A stretch of DNA of 8,870 nucleotides from Syntrophomonadaceae bacterium (GTDB lineage Bacteria; Bacillota_D; Dethiobacteria; DTU022), in NCBI GenBank assembly GCA_003551865.1, contig PUNU01000128.1, positions 1-8,870 on the forward strand. Reading direction: 5' to 3'. This document shows positions 1-6,654 of the stretch, piece by piece; within the stretch, counting starts at the first letter, position 1; every line of letters begins with the position of its first letter. The notes below the pieces were generated by a model. That model searched no databases and had not been told where the DNA came from. It was given only the letters and a program-made list of their open reading frames with translations. A program made the position numbers and the translations under genes.

Positions 1-1010
1 AAAAAGCGCAGGTCGTTGGTAAAAAACAGGCGCAGGTCGCCGATGCCGTACTTGAGCATGGCAATCCGCTCAATGCCCATCCCGAAAGCGTAGCCGGTGA
101 CTTTTTCGGGATCATAGCCGGATATTTCGAGTACCCGCGGATGCACCATGCCGGTGCCCAGTATTTCCAGCCAGCCGGTGTCACTGCAAACCCGGCAGCC
201 TTTCCCTTCACACATGATACAGGAAATATCCACTTCCGCGCTCGGCTCTGTAAAAGGGAAAAAACTGGGCCGCAGGCGGATCTTCTGCTCGGGCCCGAAC
301 ATTTCGCGGGCAAACAGCAGGAGGGTCCCCTTCAGATCGGCAAATGAAATGTCGGTATCAACGGCCAGACCTTCCACCTGGTGAAACATCGGTGAATGGG
401 TGGCATCGTCGTCCCTCCGGTAAACCTTGCCCGGAGCTATAACCCTTACCGGCAATTTTGGCGCCTGTTTTTCCATGGCCCTGATCTGGACCGGCGATGT
501 ATGAGTGCGCAGTAAAAACTGTTCGGTTATATAAAATGAGTCCTGCATATCACGGGCCGGGTGGTCGGCGGGAATATTTAAGGCCTCGAAATTATAATAT
601 TCGCTTTCAATATCCGGACCCTGGGCCACCTGGAAGCCGAGCCCGATAAAAATTTCCTTAATTTCTTCGGTAATCATGGTTACAGGGTGCTTCTGACCCA
701 GAGAAACCGGGCGCCCCGGCATGGTTATATCGATACGTTCCCTTTCCCACTGCTCACCTTTCAGGGAATCCTGCAGGGCTTTTTCCCTTCGTTCGATGGC
801 CTTTTCCAGTTCTTCACGCAGGGCGTTTGCTTTTTTGCCCAGAACCGGTCTTTCTTCGGGGTCAGCTTTACCCAGACTGCGCAAAAAAGCGGTAAGCCTG
901 CCTTTTTTGCCCAGCAGACGGACCTTAATATTCCTTAACTCATCCAGGTCGGCAGCTTCTTCAACCTGCTGTTTTGCTTCAGTTTCCAGCTTTTCAAGTT
1001 CGTCCAGCAT
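1..1010 (-). CDS. pheS: Phenylalanyl-tRNA synthetase alpha subunit (3'-truncated by window edge)
   Basis: Class II aminoacyl-tRNA synthetase subunit that, with PheT, charges tRNA-Phe in the cytoplasm. About 336 codons are visible and the reading frame is open to the left edge. The last visible residues, [13 protein letters not shown], are the family's C-terminal signature, so only a few residues are missing. The N-terminal part (roughly 1-90) is the charged coiled-coil arm that contacts tRNA. The catalytic core follows: DMQDSFY near 155, [12 protein letters not shown] near 170, the motif 2 region [18 protein letters not shown] near 196-213, a Cys-rich [12 protein letters not shown] segment near 263, and motif 3 [17 protein letters not shown] near 305. 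The ATG start is fixed by a GGGAGGTG ribosome binding site (1018-1025) seven bases upstream. A T-box leader precedes it. pheT would be expected just beyond the left edge (inference). Confidence 0.97.
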   Translation of the reverse strand, partial: MLDELEKLETEAKQQVEEAADLDELRNIKVRLLGKKGRLTAFLRSLGKADPEERPVLGKKANALREELEKAIERREKALQDSLKGEQWERERIDITMPGRPVSLGQKHPVTMITEEIKEIFIGLGFQVAQGPDIESEYYNFEALNIPADHPARDMQDSFYITEQFLLRTHTSPVQIRAMEKQAPKLPVRVIAPGKVYRRDDDATHSPMFHQVEGLAVDTDISFADLKGTLLLFAREMFGPEQKIRLRPSFFPFTEPSAEVDISCIMCEGKGCRVCSDTGWLEILGTGMVHPRVLEISGYDPEKVTGYAFGMGIERIAMLKYGIGDLRLFFTNDLRF

Positions 1011-1030
1011 CGATCAGCACCTCCCGCTAA

Positions 1031-1056
1031 AAATAAAAATCCCTCTTACGAGGGAC
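1031..1056 (-). terminator. T-box intrinsic terminator
   Basis: On the minus strand TCCCTC, loop GTAA, GAGGGA (1055-1040) is followed by TTTTTATTTTT. The CCC of its 5' arm is the same CCC that the T-box antiterminator needs, so the two folds are mutually exclusive, as expected for T-box control. The stem is short (6-7 bp) but ends in a good U tract. Confidence 0.88.
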
Positions 1057-1293
1057 GAAAAACAACTCTCCGCGGTACCACCCAGCTTAGCCGGTGAAGG
1101 CTCACTTCATTGCTGTAACGGGCCTGCCCGTCCACATCCTACCCGGGCCGATAATCACCGGCCTTTCAGAGGGAAGCTCCGGAGTGAATTTCAGCAGACG
1201 GTACCGGGCCGGTTTGCAGTCCGGGACCCGACCTCCCTGGGCGGCACCGGATCCTGCTTACTTGTCTCCTTCACAGCCTTGTTTTTTAGGATA
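1031..1293 (-). promoter_or_regulatory. T-box riboswitch leader, Phe specifier UUC
   Basis: A tRNA-sensing leader RNA that lets transcription into pheS proceed when tRNA-Phe is uncharged. Canonical T-box sequence GGGTGGTACCGCGG lies at 1083-1070. The antiterminator can be drawn directly: GGG pairs with CCC (1054-1052), the bulge UGGUACC presents UGGU to the tRNA NCCA end, and GCG pairs with CGU. In stem I, GGAG pairs with CUCC (1184-1181). Between them sits an internal loop with an AGTA-like element (ACAAGTAAG) on one side and GAAATTCA on the other. The TTC at 1188-1186 in that loop is the specifier codon for Phe, matching the downstream gene. Further hairpins are GGCCG/CGGCC (1163-1146) and ACGGG/CCCGT (1131-1118). 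The 5' end is inferred from the promoter. The overall call is very secure; stem boundaries are by eye. Confidence 0.95.
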
Positions 1294-1298
1294 TAAGC

Positions 1299-1327
1299 AT
1301 TATAGCACTCAACACATTCTTCTTCAA
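1299..1327 (-). promoter_or_regulatory. pheS promoter, extended -10
   Basis: TTGAAG (1327-1322), a 17-base spacer, and TATAAT (1304-1299) preceded by TG plus one base (extended -10). The likely transcription start is around 1292, immediately before the T-box stem I. The -35 hexamer contains the TGA stop codon of the upstream methyltransferase gene, so pheS has its own promoter although the gap to that gene is otherwise filled by the leader. Confidence 0.88.
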
Positions 1328-2151
1328 GATGAAGCAGCGCTGCGCTGACGAATTATTTCATAGATGATCACCGCGGCGGCTGCTGCCGCATTAAGCGACT
1401 CCACATTCTTTGCCTGCGGTATTGATACGCAAATGTCGGCTTCTTCGATTAAATCTGCAGCCACTCCCCCGGCCTCGTTGCCGACAATCAGTGCCGTTGG
1501 TTTACGGTAATCCCCTGACCAGAAGCTCAACGGAGATTCCGTCAGCCCGGCCGCCACCTGGACACCCTTTTCTTTTAAGCTTCTGATCAGCGTTCCGGGA
1601 TCATCGACCTGTTCCAGGGGCAGGTGGAAAACGGATCCGGCCGTAGCCCGCAGGACTTTAGGGTTGTAGGGATCTACAGTGCCGGTAATAAAATAGACAA
1701 TATCGGCTCCGGCAGCGGCGGCAGTGCGAATAATTGCGCCCAGGTTGCCCGGATCCTGCAGCCGATCCAGGATCAAGGCCAGATCAGGCCGGACCGGTTT
1801 TTTGTGTCCGCTCCCTTCTTTCGGAGCGGAAAAAATGGCCGCCACTTCCTGCGGTGTTTCCGTATCGGCAATTTTCCGGAAAAGAGGCGGGGTAATTAAC
1901 AGTTGTTTGGCCGATGAGGGCAGTGCGGGCAGCCACTCTTTGCCGGCCTGCGCAAAATAATCCTCTGTATAAAAAACAACCCTCGGCTCCAAGCCAGCCT
2001 CAAGGGCTTCTTTCACCAGGTTGGGCCCTTCCAGGGCAATTTGCTTTGTTTGCTGCCTGTAGCGCCTGCTGTTAAGCAGTTTCAGATATTCTTTAAGCAG
2101 TGGATTCCGGGTACTGCTTACAGGGGACCGGTTCACCTCAAACCACTCCAT
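1324..2151 (-). CDS. TrmH/SpoU-family RNA 2'-O-ribose methyltransferase (YsgA-like)
   Basis: Predicted to transfer a methyl group from S-adenosylmethionine to a ribose 2'-OH in rRNA or tRNA. It is a 275-residue protein with an N-terminal substrate-binding part (about 15-110, with EGPNLVKEAL at 41-50) and a C-terminal knotted SpoU domain. SpoU motif 1 is LQDPGNLGAIIRTAAAAG (131-148, Asn136 and Arg142), motif 2 is LIVGNEAGGV (221-230), and motif 3 is VSIPQAKNVESLNAAAAAA (242-260, with SLN at 252-254). The family assignment is strong; the exact modified nucleotide cannot be read from sequence. Bacillus also has a SpoU-type gene (ysgA) upstream of pheST. The ATG at 2151 has only a weak GGGG upstream. 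An in-frame GTG at 2136 has GGAG nine bases before it and would remove five residues, so either start is possible. It follows rplT by 86 bases with no convincing terminator and is probably read through from infC. Confidence 0.93.
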   Translation of the reverse strand: MEWFEVNRSPVSSTRNPLLKEYLKLLNSRRYRQQTKQIALEGPNLVKEALEAGLEPRVVFYTEDYFAQAGKEWLPALPSSAKQLLITPPLFRKIADTETPQEVAAIFSAPKEGSGHKKPVRPDLALILDRLQDPGNLGAIIRTAAAAGADIVYFITGTVDPYNPKVLRATAGSVFHLPLEQVDDPGTLIRSLKEKGVQVAAGLTESPLSFWSGDYRKPTALIVGNEAGGVAADLIEEADICVSIPQAKNVESLNAAAAAAVIIYEIIRQRSAASS

Positions 2152-2159
2152 TTTTTAAA

Positions 2160-2216
2160 GCCCCGGTTTGGCCAACCATGATCATGGAATATTAATTTTT
2201 CAGTGCCGGGGCACTG
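2160..2216 (-). promoter_or_regulatory. Intercistronic dyad cluster between rplT and methyltransferase
   Basis: This 57-base stretch holds several dyads: CAGTGC-CCCG-GCACTG (2216-2201), the palindrome CCATGATCATGG (2176-2187), and directly next to it the palindrome TTGGCCAA (2168-2175). In addition GCCCCGG (2212-2206) can pair with CCGGGGC (2166-2160), which ends eight bases before the methyltransferase ATG. The GCCCCGG arm lies inside the first hairpin, so the two pairings exclude each other. No U tract follows the first hairpin, so it is not an intrinsic terminator. It may be an RNA-processing or translation-control element; the function is inference. Confidence 0.4.
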
Positions 2217-2237
2217 CTGAAGAGGCCGTTTAAAGCC

Positions 2238-2591
2238 TCAGGAGTTCTTTTTAGCCACTTCGACCAGCCGGGCAAAAGCTTCTTTATCGTTGACGGCCAG
2301 ATCGGCCAGCAGTTTGCGGTTAATCTGGACATCGGCCTTCTTTAAACCATTAATAAAACGGCTGTATGACAAGCCCCCGGCCCGGGCGGCGGCATTAATA
2401 CGCGCGATCCACAGTTTACGGAAATCACGCTTCCGCTGCTTCCGGTCACGGTAAGCGTACGAAAGCGATCTCATAACCTGCTGGTTGGCCATTTTAAAAA
2501 CTTTGCTTTTAGTTCCGTAGTACCCTTTGGCCAACTTTAAGATTTTTTTACGCCTTCTGCGGGCGATAGGACCTCTTGTGGTGCGAGGCAT
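2238..2591 (-). CDS. rplT: 50S ribosomal protein bL20
   Basis: Large-subunit assembly protein that binds 23S rRNA, and in Bacillus and E. coli also represses its own operon. It has 117 residues, near the family's usual 117-119. The extended, very basic N-terminal tail ([20 protein letters not shown]) is followed by the helical globular domain with the family signature segments [32 protein letters not shown] and the C-terminal [16 protein letters not shown]. The chosen ATG at 2591 lies nine bases after AGGAGG (2606-2601). Another in-frame ATG at 2600 abuts that Shine-Dalgarno directly and is too close to be used, so a three-residue-longer protein is unlikely. It is the third gene of infC-rpmI-rplT, 77 bases after rpmI. 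Confidence 0.98.
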   Translation of the reverse strand: MPRTTRGPIARRRRKKILKLAKGYYGTKSKVFKMANQQVMRSLSYAYRDRKQRKRDFRKLWIARINAAARAGGLSYSRFINGLKKADVQINRKLLADLAVNDKEAFARLVEVAKKNS

Positions 2592-2668
2592 CTCAATCAT
2601 CCTCCTACTTATATAATAAAGGTTTTGTTCATAAGTCTTTAAGAAATTCAGATAAAGGCGGGGCCGCC

Positions 2669-2860
2669 CTAGGGAATAAGCTGCTTGACTCTTTTGCTGT
2701 CGGCAGGCTTTACTATAGTCGATTTGCGCAGCCTTCTTTTCCGTTTGGCGTTTTTCTTGCCGGTAAGGTGGCTGGCAAAAGCTTTATACCGCTTTATCTT
2801 TCCGCTGCCGGTTTTTTTAAAACGCTTCGCCGCGGCGCGGTGAGTTTTCATTTTAGGCAT
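2669..2860 (-). CDS. rpmI: 50S ribosomal protein bL35
   Basis: Small, highly basic ribosomal protein of 63 residues (family about 64-66). It has the classic start [20 protein letters not shown], followed by the [20 protein letters not shown] and V(K)[12 protein letters not shown] segments. The ATG sits 19 bases after the infC stop codon. Its modest Shine-Dalgarno (AAGGG, ten bases upstream) lies directly after the infC stop, which fits co-transcription and possibly translational coupling. A short GGCG/CGCC hairpin (2657-2668) begins immediately after its TAG stop and precedes the A/T-rich spacer to rplT; without a U tract it is unlikely to be a strong terminator. Confidence 0.97.
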   Translation of the reverse strand: MPKMKTHRAAAKRFKKTGSGKIKRYKAFASHLTGKKNAKRKRRLRKSTIVKPADSKRVKQLIP

Positions 2861-2879
2861 AATAGCATCAACCCTTCTT

Positions 2880-3392
2880 CTACTGTGATTTGGGCGCTAA
2901 AATCATAATCATATTTCGCCCTTCCTGTTTTGCGGGTTTTTCCACAACCCCGTAATCTTTCAAGTCCTCAGCCAGCTGTTTACACAGCCGCTGGGCAATT
3001 TCGGGATGGGTGATTTCCCGTCCCCTGAACATCACGGTAACTTTAATTTTGTCACCCTTTTCCAGGAACTTTTGTCCCCGCTTTGCCTTTACATCAAAAT
3101 CGTGCTTGTCGATATTGGGCCGCAGTTTGATTTCTTTAATTGTTGTCGTTTTTTGCTTTTTGCGTGCCTCGCGGTCACGCTTGCTCTGTTCGTATTTGTA
3201 CTTCCCGTAGTCCATCAAGCGGCATACCGGTGGACGGGCGTTTGGAGCAACGTTGACCAGGTCCATCTTTTTATCCTGGGCCAGCTTTAATGCTTCGTCC
3301 GTTTTCATGGTCCCGAGCTGACTGCCGTCTGAGTCGATAACTAAAACTTCCCGGGCCCTAATTTGTTCATTGACGAACAAATTTTTACTAAT
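2880..3392 (-). CDS. infC: Translation initiation factor IF-3, AUU start
   Basis: IF-3 binds the 30S subunit, prevents premature 50S joining and rejects incorrect start codons. The start is ATT at 3392-3390. AGGAGGTGA (3407-3399) lies six bases before it, and the encoded beginning (I/M)[15 protein letters not shown] aligns by eye with the Bacillus IF-3 N-terminus [21 protein letters not shown] at 3380 is the first conventional start codon, but it is 18 bases from the Shine-Dalgarno and would cut off four conserved residues. The protein is then 170 residues, normal for the family. The N-domain includes [19 protein letters not shown], the lysine-rich linker follows ([14 protein letters not shown]), and the C-domain has [22 protein letters not shown]. 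An AUU start is the classic basis for IF-3 autoregulation in other bacteria, because IF-3 discriminates against it. Confidence 0.97.
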   Translation of the reverse strand: MSKNLFVNEQIRAREVLVIDSDGSQLGTMKTDEALKLAQDKKMDLVNVAPNARPPVCRLMDYGKYKYEQSKRDREARKKQKTTTIKEIKLRPNIDKHDFDVKAKRGQKFLEKGDKIKVTVMFRGREITHPEIAQRLCKQLAEDLKDYGVVEKPAKQEGRNMIMILAPKSQ

Positions 3393-3535
3393 CTTATTTC
3401 ACCTCCTGAAAATATTTAAGAGCAGGCGTTGCCACCTGCTCTTTTCATCCCTATTGCGCGGATAACCCCGGTAACAGTAATAACGTCTCAGGGTGAGAAG
3501 CGGCGGCTTCTACTTGGCTAAACTATTATTTTACG
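3393..3535 (-). promoter_or_regulatory. infC leader RNA, candidate ribosomal-protein (L20-type) leader
   Basis: About 140 bases separate the predicted start of transcription from the infC ATT. Visible RNA structures are hairpin AGAAGC-CGCC-GCUUCU (3511-3496) and a strong hairpin near the Shine-Dalgarno (separate entry). A long-range 8-base pairing AATAACGT (3540-3533) with ACGTTATT (3486-3479) encloses the first hairpin, although the predicted start site would cut off part of its 5' arm. Between the two hairpins lies an unpaired-looking stretch containing TCACCCTGAGACG. In Bacillus the infC-rpmI-rplT operon is controlled by L20 binding to the leader (Rfam L20_leader). Position and gene order fit that class, but I cannot confirm the binding-site consensus by eye. 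Confidence 0.6.
3418..3443 (-). promoter_or_regulatory. 11-bp GNRA-capped hairpin before infC Shine-Dalgarno
   Basis: AAGAGCAGGUG, loop GCAA, CGCCUGCUCUU: eleven pairs (one U-G) closed by a GNRA tetraloop. It ends ten bases before AGGAGGTGA. The following AAATATTTTC is only weakly U-rich, so it could be either an inefficient attenuator or a protein-binding or ribosome-access element rather than a simple terminator. Confidence 0.65.
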
Positions 3536-3541
3536 TTATTG

Positions 3542-3570
3542 AATATATCAGAATAATCTCCGGCGGTCAA
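3542..3570 (-). promoter_or_regulatory. infC operon promoter, extended -10
   Basis: TTGACC (3570-3565), a 17-base spacer, and TATATT (3547-3542) with TG one base before the -10. The -35 includes the TGA stop codon of thrS (3569-3567), so the ribosomal operon has its own promoter embedded in the end of thrS. No terminator separates thrS from it, so read-through from thrS is also possible. Confidence 0.85.
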
Positions 3571-5474
3571 ATACTTTTTTCTTCTATTTCCACTTTTAAC
3601 CTTTCGATAAAGTCGGCCAGGTTTTCCGCCCCGAGATCGCCCTGGCTGCGGTGGCGGGCAGCCACCTGCCCGTTTTCTTCTTCTCGATCTCCTACAACCA
3701 GCATGTAGGGGATCTTTTTCACCTGGGCTTCCCTGATTTTATAACCCACCTTTTCATTGCGGTCGTCCAGGGTTACCCTAATAGAAGCCTCTTTCAGAGT
3801 GGAATAAACTTTTGCAGCGTAATCGTGATTGCGCTCGGTAATCGGGATAACGCAGGCCTGTACCGGGGCAAGCCAGACCGGAAACGCTCCGCCGTAATGT
3901 TCGATCAGCAGGGCCAGCAGGCGTTCCATGGAACCGTAAATAACTCTGTGGATCACAGCCGGACGGTGTTTTTCCCCGTCCTCCCCCACGTAGGTCAGAT
4001 CAAATTTTTCAGGCATCTGGAAATCGAGCTGAATTGTACCGCACTGCCAGCTTCTGCCCAGGCAATCTTCGAGGTGAAAATCGATCTTCGGGCCGTAAAA
4101 GGCACCGTCTCCCTCGTTGATACGGTAATCAATTTCCCTCGACTGAAGAACCCTCTCCAGAATGGCCGTGGCCCTCTCCCACATTTCAGCAGTGCCCATC
4201 GCTTTTTCCGGCATTGTGCTTAACTCAACCCGGTAGTTAAAACCGAAAATGCTGTAAAAGCGATCCATTAAATCTATAATACCGGCCACTTCATCTTCGA
4301 CCTGGTCGGGAAGCATATAGATGTGAGCATCATCCTGGGTAAAGGAGCGAACGCGCAGCAATCCGTGCAGGGTGCCGGAAAGCTCGTGACGGTGCACAAT
4401 ACCCATTTCGGCAATGCGGCGGGGCAGGTCCCGGTAACTGTGCATTTTCGAGCGGTAGACCAGCATCGCCCCCGGGCAGTTCATTGGCTTAACGGCATAA
4501 TCCTGATCGTCAATGGTTGTAAAGTACATGTTTTCCCGAAAATGTTCCCAGTGGCCCGACTGTTCCCACAACCTGCGGTTTAATATTAAGGGGGTCTTAA
4601 TCTCTTCATAGCCGGCCAGACGATGCTCTCGGCGCCAGAAATCGGTCAGCTCCTGCCAGATAATCGCTCCGTTGTTGTGCAAAACAGGAAACCCCGGGCC
4701 TTCGTCGTGAAGGCTGAACAGCTCGAGCTCGCGGCCAAGCTTGCGGTGATCCCTCTTTTTCGCTTCTTCGAGCAAATCAAGGTAGTGCTGGAGGCGTTCT
4801 TTGCTTGGAAAGGCGGTGCCGTAGATACGCTGCAGCATTGGGTTGCGCTCGTCCCCGCGCCAGTACGCTCCGGCCAGGCCGGTCAGCTTGAAAGCCTTGA
4901 TCATGCCGGTATGGGGCAGGTGCGGACCGGTGCAGAGATCAATAAAGTCGCCCTGTTCATAACAGCTGATCGTTGTCCCTTCAGGTAGATCACCGATCAG
5001 TTCGAGCTTGTAGGTTTCCCCTTTTTCTTTAAAAAGCTCCTCCGCTTCTTTTTTGCTAATCTCCCGGCGCTTGATCGGGAGCCTTTCTTTGATTATCTTC
5101 TTCATCTCTTTTTCGATTTTTGGCAAATCATCGGATGAAATGGGCTCTGCAAATTCAAAGTCGTAATAAAAACCGTGTTCGATCGCCGGTCCGATGCCCA
5201 GCTTTGCCTCGGGATAAAGCCTCTTAACAGCGTGGGCTAAAACATGGCTGGCGCTGTGCCGGTAAACTTTGGCCCCCTGCGGCGAATCGAAATCCACAAA
5301 AGTGATCTCGCTGTTTTCCGGTACAGGCGTATTAAGATCACATTCTTCGCCGTCAATCAGCACAACCAGCAGCTCTTTATTTTCAGCAGTCTTCTCCCGG
5401 TAAAGATCCATGCAGGTAGTTCCCCGGGGATAAACAGCTTCATTGCCATCTGCCAATTTTACTTTTATCTGCAA
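3567..5474 (-). CDS. thrS: Threonyl-tRNA synthetase
   Basis: Class II synthetase that charges tRNA-Thr and edits mis-charged Ser-tRNA. It has 635 residues, the usual full length. Domains in order are: an N-terminal TGS domain (about 1-60, IKVKLADGNEAVYPRGTT); the editing domain with HSASH near 75 and CTGPHLPHTG near 180; the catalytic core with KPMNCPGAML (zinc Cys), the motif 2 stretch GIVHRHELSG through VRSFTQDDAH, and motif 3 HRVIYGSMERLLALLIEHYGG; and a C-terminal anticodon-binding domain (VWLAPVQACVIPI through GDLGAENLADFI). The TTG at 5474 is chosen because GGAGG (about 5489-5485) lies ten bases upstream and the protein then starts MQIKVKLADG like the family. Longer in-frame reading to TTG 5507 would place the Shine-Dalgarno inside the gene. 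No T-box precedes it, unlike many Bacillota thrS genes. Confidence 0.97.
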   Translation of the reverse strand: MQIKVKLADGNEAVYPRGTTCMDLYREKTAENKELLVVLIDGEECDLNTPVPENSEITFVDFDSPQGAKVYRHSASHVLAHAVKRLYPEAKLGIGPAIEHGFYYDFEFAEPISSDDLPKIEKEMKKIIKERLPIKRREISKKEAEELFKEKGETYKLELIGDLPEGTTISCYEQGDFIDLCTGPHLPHTGMIKAFKLTGLAGAYWRGDERNPMLQRIYGTAFPSKERLQHYLDLLEEAKKRDHRKLGRELELFSLHDEGPGFPVLHNNGAIIWQELTDFWRREHRLAGYEEIKTPLILNRRLWEQSGHWEHFRENMYFTTIDDQDYAVKPMNCPGAMLVYRSKMHSYRDLPRRIAEMGIVHRHELSGTLHGLLRVRSFTQDDAHIYMLPDQVEDEVAGIIDLMDRFYSIFGFNYRVELSTMPEKAMGTAEMWERATAILERVLQSREIDYRINEGDGAFYGPKIDFHLEDCLGRSWQCGTIQLDFQMPEKFDLTYVGEDGEKHRPAVIHRVIYGSMERLLALLIEHYGGAFPVWLAPVQACVIPITERNHDYAAKVYSTLKEASIRVTLDDRNEKVGYKIREAQVKKIPYMLVVGDREEENGQVAARHRSQGDLGAENLADFIERLKVEIEEKSI

Positions 5475-5523
5475 ATGCCGGATGCCTCCTTTTAAGTTTT
5501 GAAGCAATTCTCACCTGGATAAA

Positions 5524-5552
5524 ATCATAAGGCCTGGTTATTTTGCTGTCAA
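5524..5552 (-). promoter_or_regulatory. thrS promoter
   Basis: TTGACA (5552-5547), a 17-base spacer, and TATGAT (5529-5524): close to the sigma-A consensus. The inferred start near 5517 gives a leader of only about 43 bases, too short for a T-box or other large riboswitch. The rest of the 5475-5595 gap contains no convincing terminator for the upstream kinase gene. Confidence 0.85.
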
Positions 5553-5595
5553 GCTAAGCACTTGATTAACTCTCATCCTTGTACGATCAACCGTT

Positions 5596-6522
5596 TTAAC
5601 TTTTAATGTTGATGGCCAGGGGAACCAGTTCTATATCCACCGGGGCTCTGCCCGGCTGCTCACCGTCCAGATTAAGCAGGGCATCCCCCGAAGATGTTAC
5701 CTCGATCCTTTTTCCTTTTAAATAGATCATTTTCGGGTGACCCAAGTGCCTGCCCTTGTAAACCCGGGGCAGATTAATAAGCAGGTCGTTTTTGCTCAGG
5801 TTTTCCAGGACAACTACATCAAAAACCCCGTCGTCTACCAGGGCCTGGGGCGCTATCTTCATACCGCCGCCAAAAAAACAGCCATTACCGATAACCACGG
5901 TAGTTACCGGCCCCTCATAAATAAAGTTTCCGTCAACTGTGACAGTCATTTCCTTGTTCCGGTAAAGAAACAGGCTGATCACGGTCCCCCATAAAAAAGA
6001 AAGGAAACCGCCCATGGCCTTGCTGGTCCGGTTAACACGGCCAACCGTATCACCGTCCAGGCCCAGGCCGGCAACATTTATAAAATACCTGCTTTCCGCC
6101 TCACCCCGGTTATTGATAAAAGAAACCTTTCCGACATCGGCGGGGCGGACGGGACTTTCAAGAAGATGTTTTACTGCCAGGTTGTAATTCTTGGGGATAC
6201 CCAGAGTCCGGATCAGGTCACTGCCGGTACCGGTGGAGATAAAGCCGATGGCGGCACTTTCGCGGACGGCTTTGTGCTCATGAAAAAACCCGTTAATTAC
6301 TTCATTGTTGGTGCCGTCTCCGCCGACTGAAACTATCAGTTCATAACCTTCCTGCAGGTAGCGGCGGGTAAACTCGGTCGCGTCTCCCGCTTTTTCAGTA
6401 AAACTATGAACAAAAGAACAACCCTCTCGCTCCAGGGCGGCAGCAATTTTCGGCCAACGCTTGCCGGCAAGGCCGCCGCCGGAAGCGGGGTTGATCACTA
6501 CGGCAATCTCCGCTGACGGCAA
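5596..6522 (-). CDS. Diacylglycerol kinase-family lipid kinase (YegS/BmrU/DgkB-like)
   Basis: Predicted cytosolic or membrane-associated kinase that phosphorylates a lipid such as diacylglycerol with ATP. It has 308 residues, typical for the family. The N-terminal nucleotide-binding lobe has VVINPASGGG (8-17) and the hallmark VSVGGDGTNNEVINGF (64-79), followed by STGTGSDLIRTLGIP near 97-111. The C-terminal beta-rich domain contains GLGLDGDTVGR, GNGCFFGGGMKIAPQALVDDG and the late LNLDGEQPGRAP, where the Asp-Gly-Glu is the conserved catalytic region in this superfamily. No signal peptide is seen. The TTG start at 6522 lies six bases after AGAGGTG. The gene has its own extended -10 and lies between arsC and thrS. 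The exact lipid substrate cannot be decided from sequence. Confidence 0.92.
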   Translation of the reverse strand: MPSAEIAVVINPASGGGLAGKRWPKIAAALEREGCSFVHSFTEKAGDATEFTRRYLQEGYELIVSVGGDGTNNEVINGFFHEHKAVRESAAIGFISTGTGSDLIRTLGIPKNYNLAVKHLLESPVRPADVGKVSFINNRGEAESRYFINVAGLGLDGDTVGRVNRTSKAMGGFLSFLWGTVISLFLYRNKEMTVTVDGNFIYEGPVTTVVIGNGCFFGGGMKIAPQALVDDGVFDVVVLENLSKNDLLINLPRVYKGRHLGHPKMIYLKGKRIEVTSSGDALLNLDGEQPGRAPVDIELVPLAINIKS

Positions 6523-6620
6523 TTATCGCACCTCTCTTCGACTGCTGGTTTTTTTATAGCTTTATCTACTGTTTTAGCGTCAGACATTCGAAGGCGCCAA
6601 TATTTTTTTACACCGGCACA

Positions 6621-6629
6621 ATTATATCA
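6621..6629 (-). promoter_or_regulatory. Lipid kinase promoter, extended -10 only
   Basis: TGATATAAT (6629-6621) is a perfect -10 with the TG extension. No good -35 is present at 17 bases upstream (ATGGGA or similar). The inferred leader of about 90 bases holds A tracts and the palindromes GGCGCC and TTCGAA. CTTCGA near the palindrome could pair with TCGAAG just before the Shine-Dalgarno, but this is weak. Confidence 0.65.
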
Positions 6630-6654
6630 CAACATAATGAAAATCCCATAACGA

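Noticed and set aside
721..1296. Plus-strand open frame of about 190 codons opposite pheS and the T-box
   Set aside because: Serine-rich low-complexity translation, no ribosome binding site, and fully antisense to a certain gene and a structured leader.
2201..2216. CAGTGC/GCACTG hairpin as an intrinsic terminator for the infC-rpmI-rplT operon
   Set aside because: Followed on the minus strand by AAAAATTAATATT, not a U tract, and no U tract follows on the plus strand either.
3418..3450. infC leader hairpin read as a plus-strand terminator (followed by TTTT)
   Set aside because: There is no plus-strand gene upstream for it to terminate; the hairpin makes better sense as part of the infC leader.
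3651..4223. Plus-strand open frame of about 190 codons opposite thrS
   Set aside because: Antisense shadow of the conserved thrS catalytic and anticodon domains; no Shine-Dalgarno or recognisable domain.
5475..5595. A T-box leader for thrS
   Set aside because: No GGTGGNACC-type sequence, and the strong promoter at 5552-5524 leaves only about 43 bases of leader.
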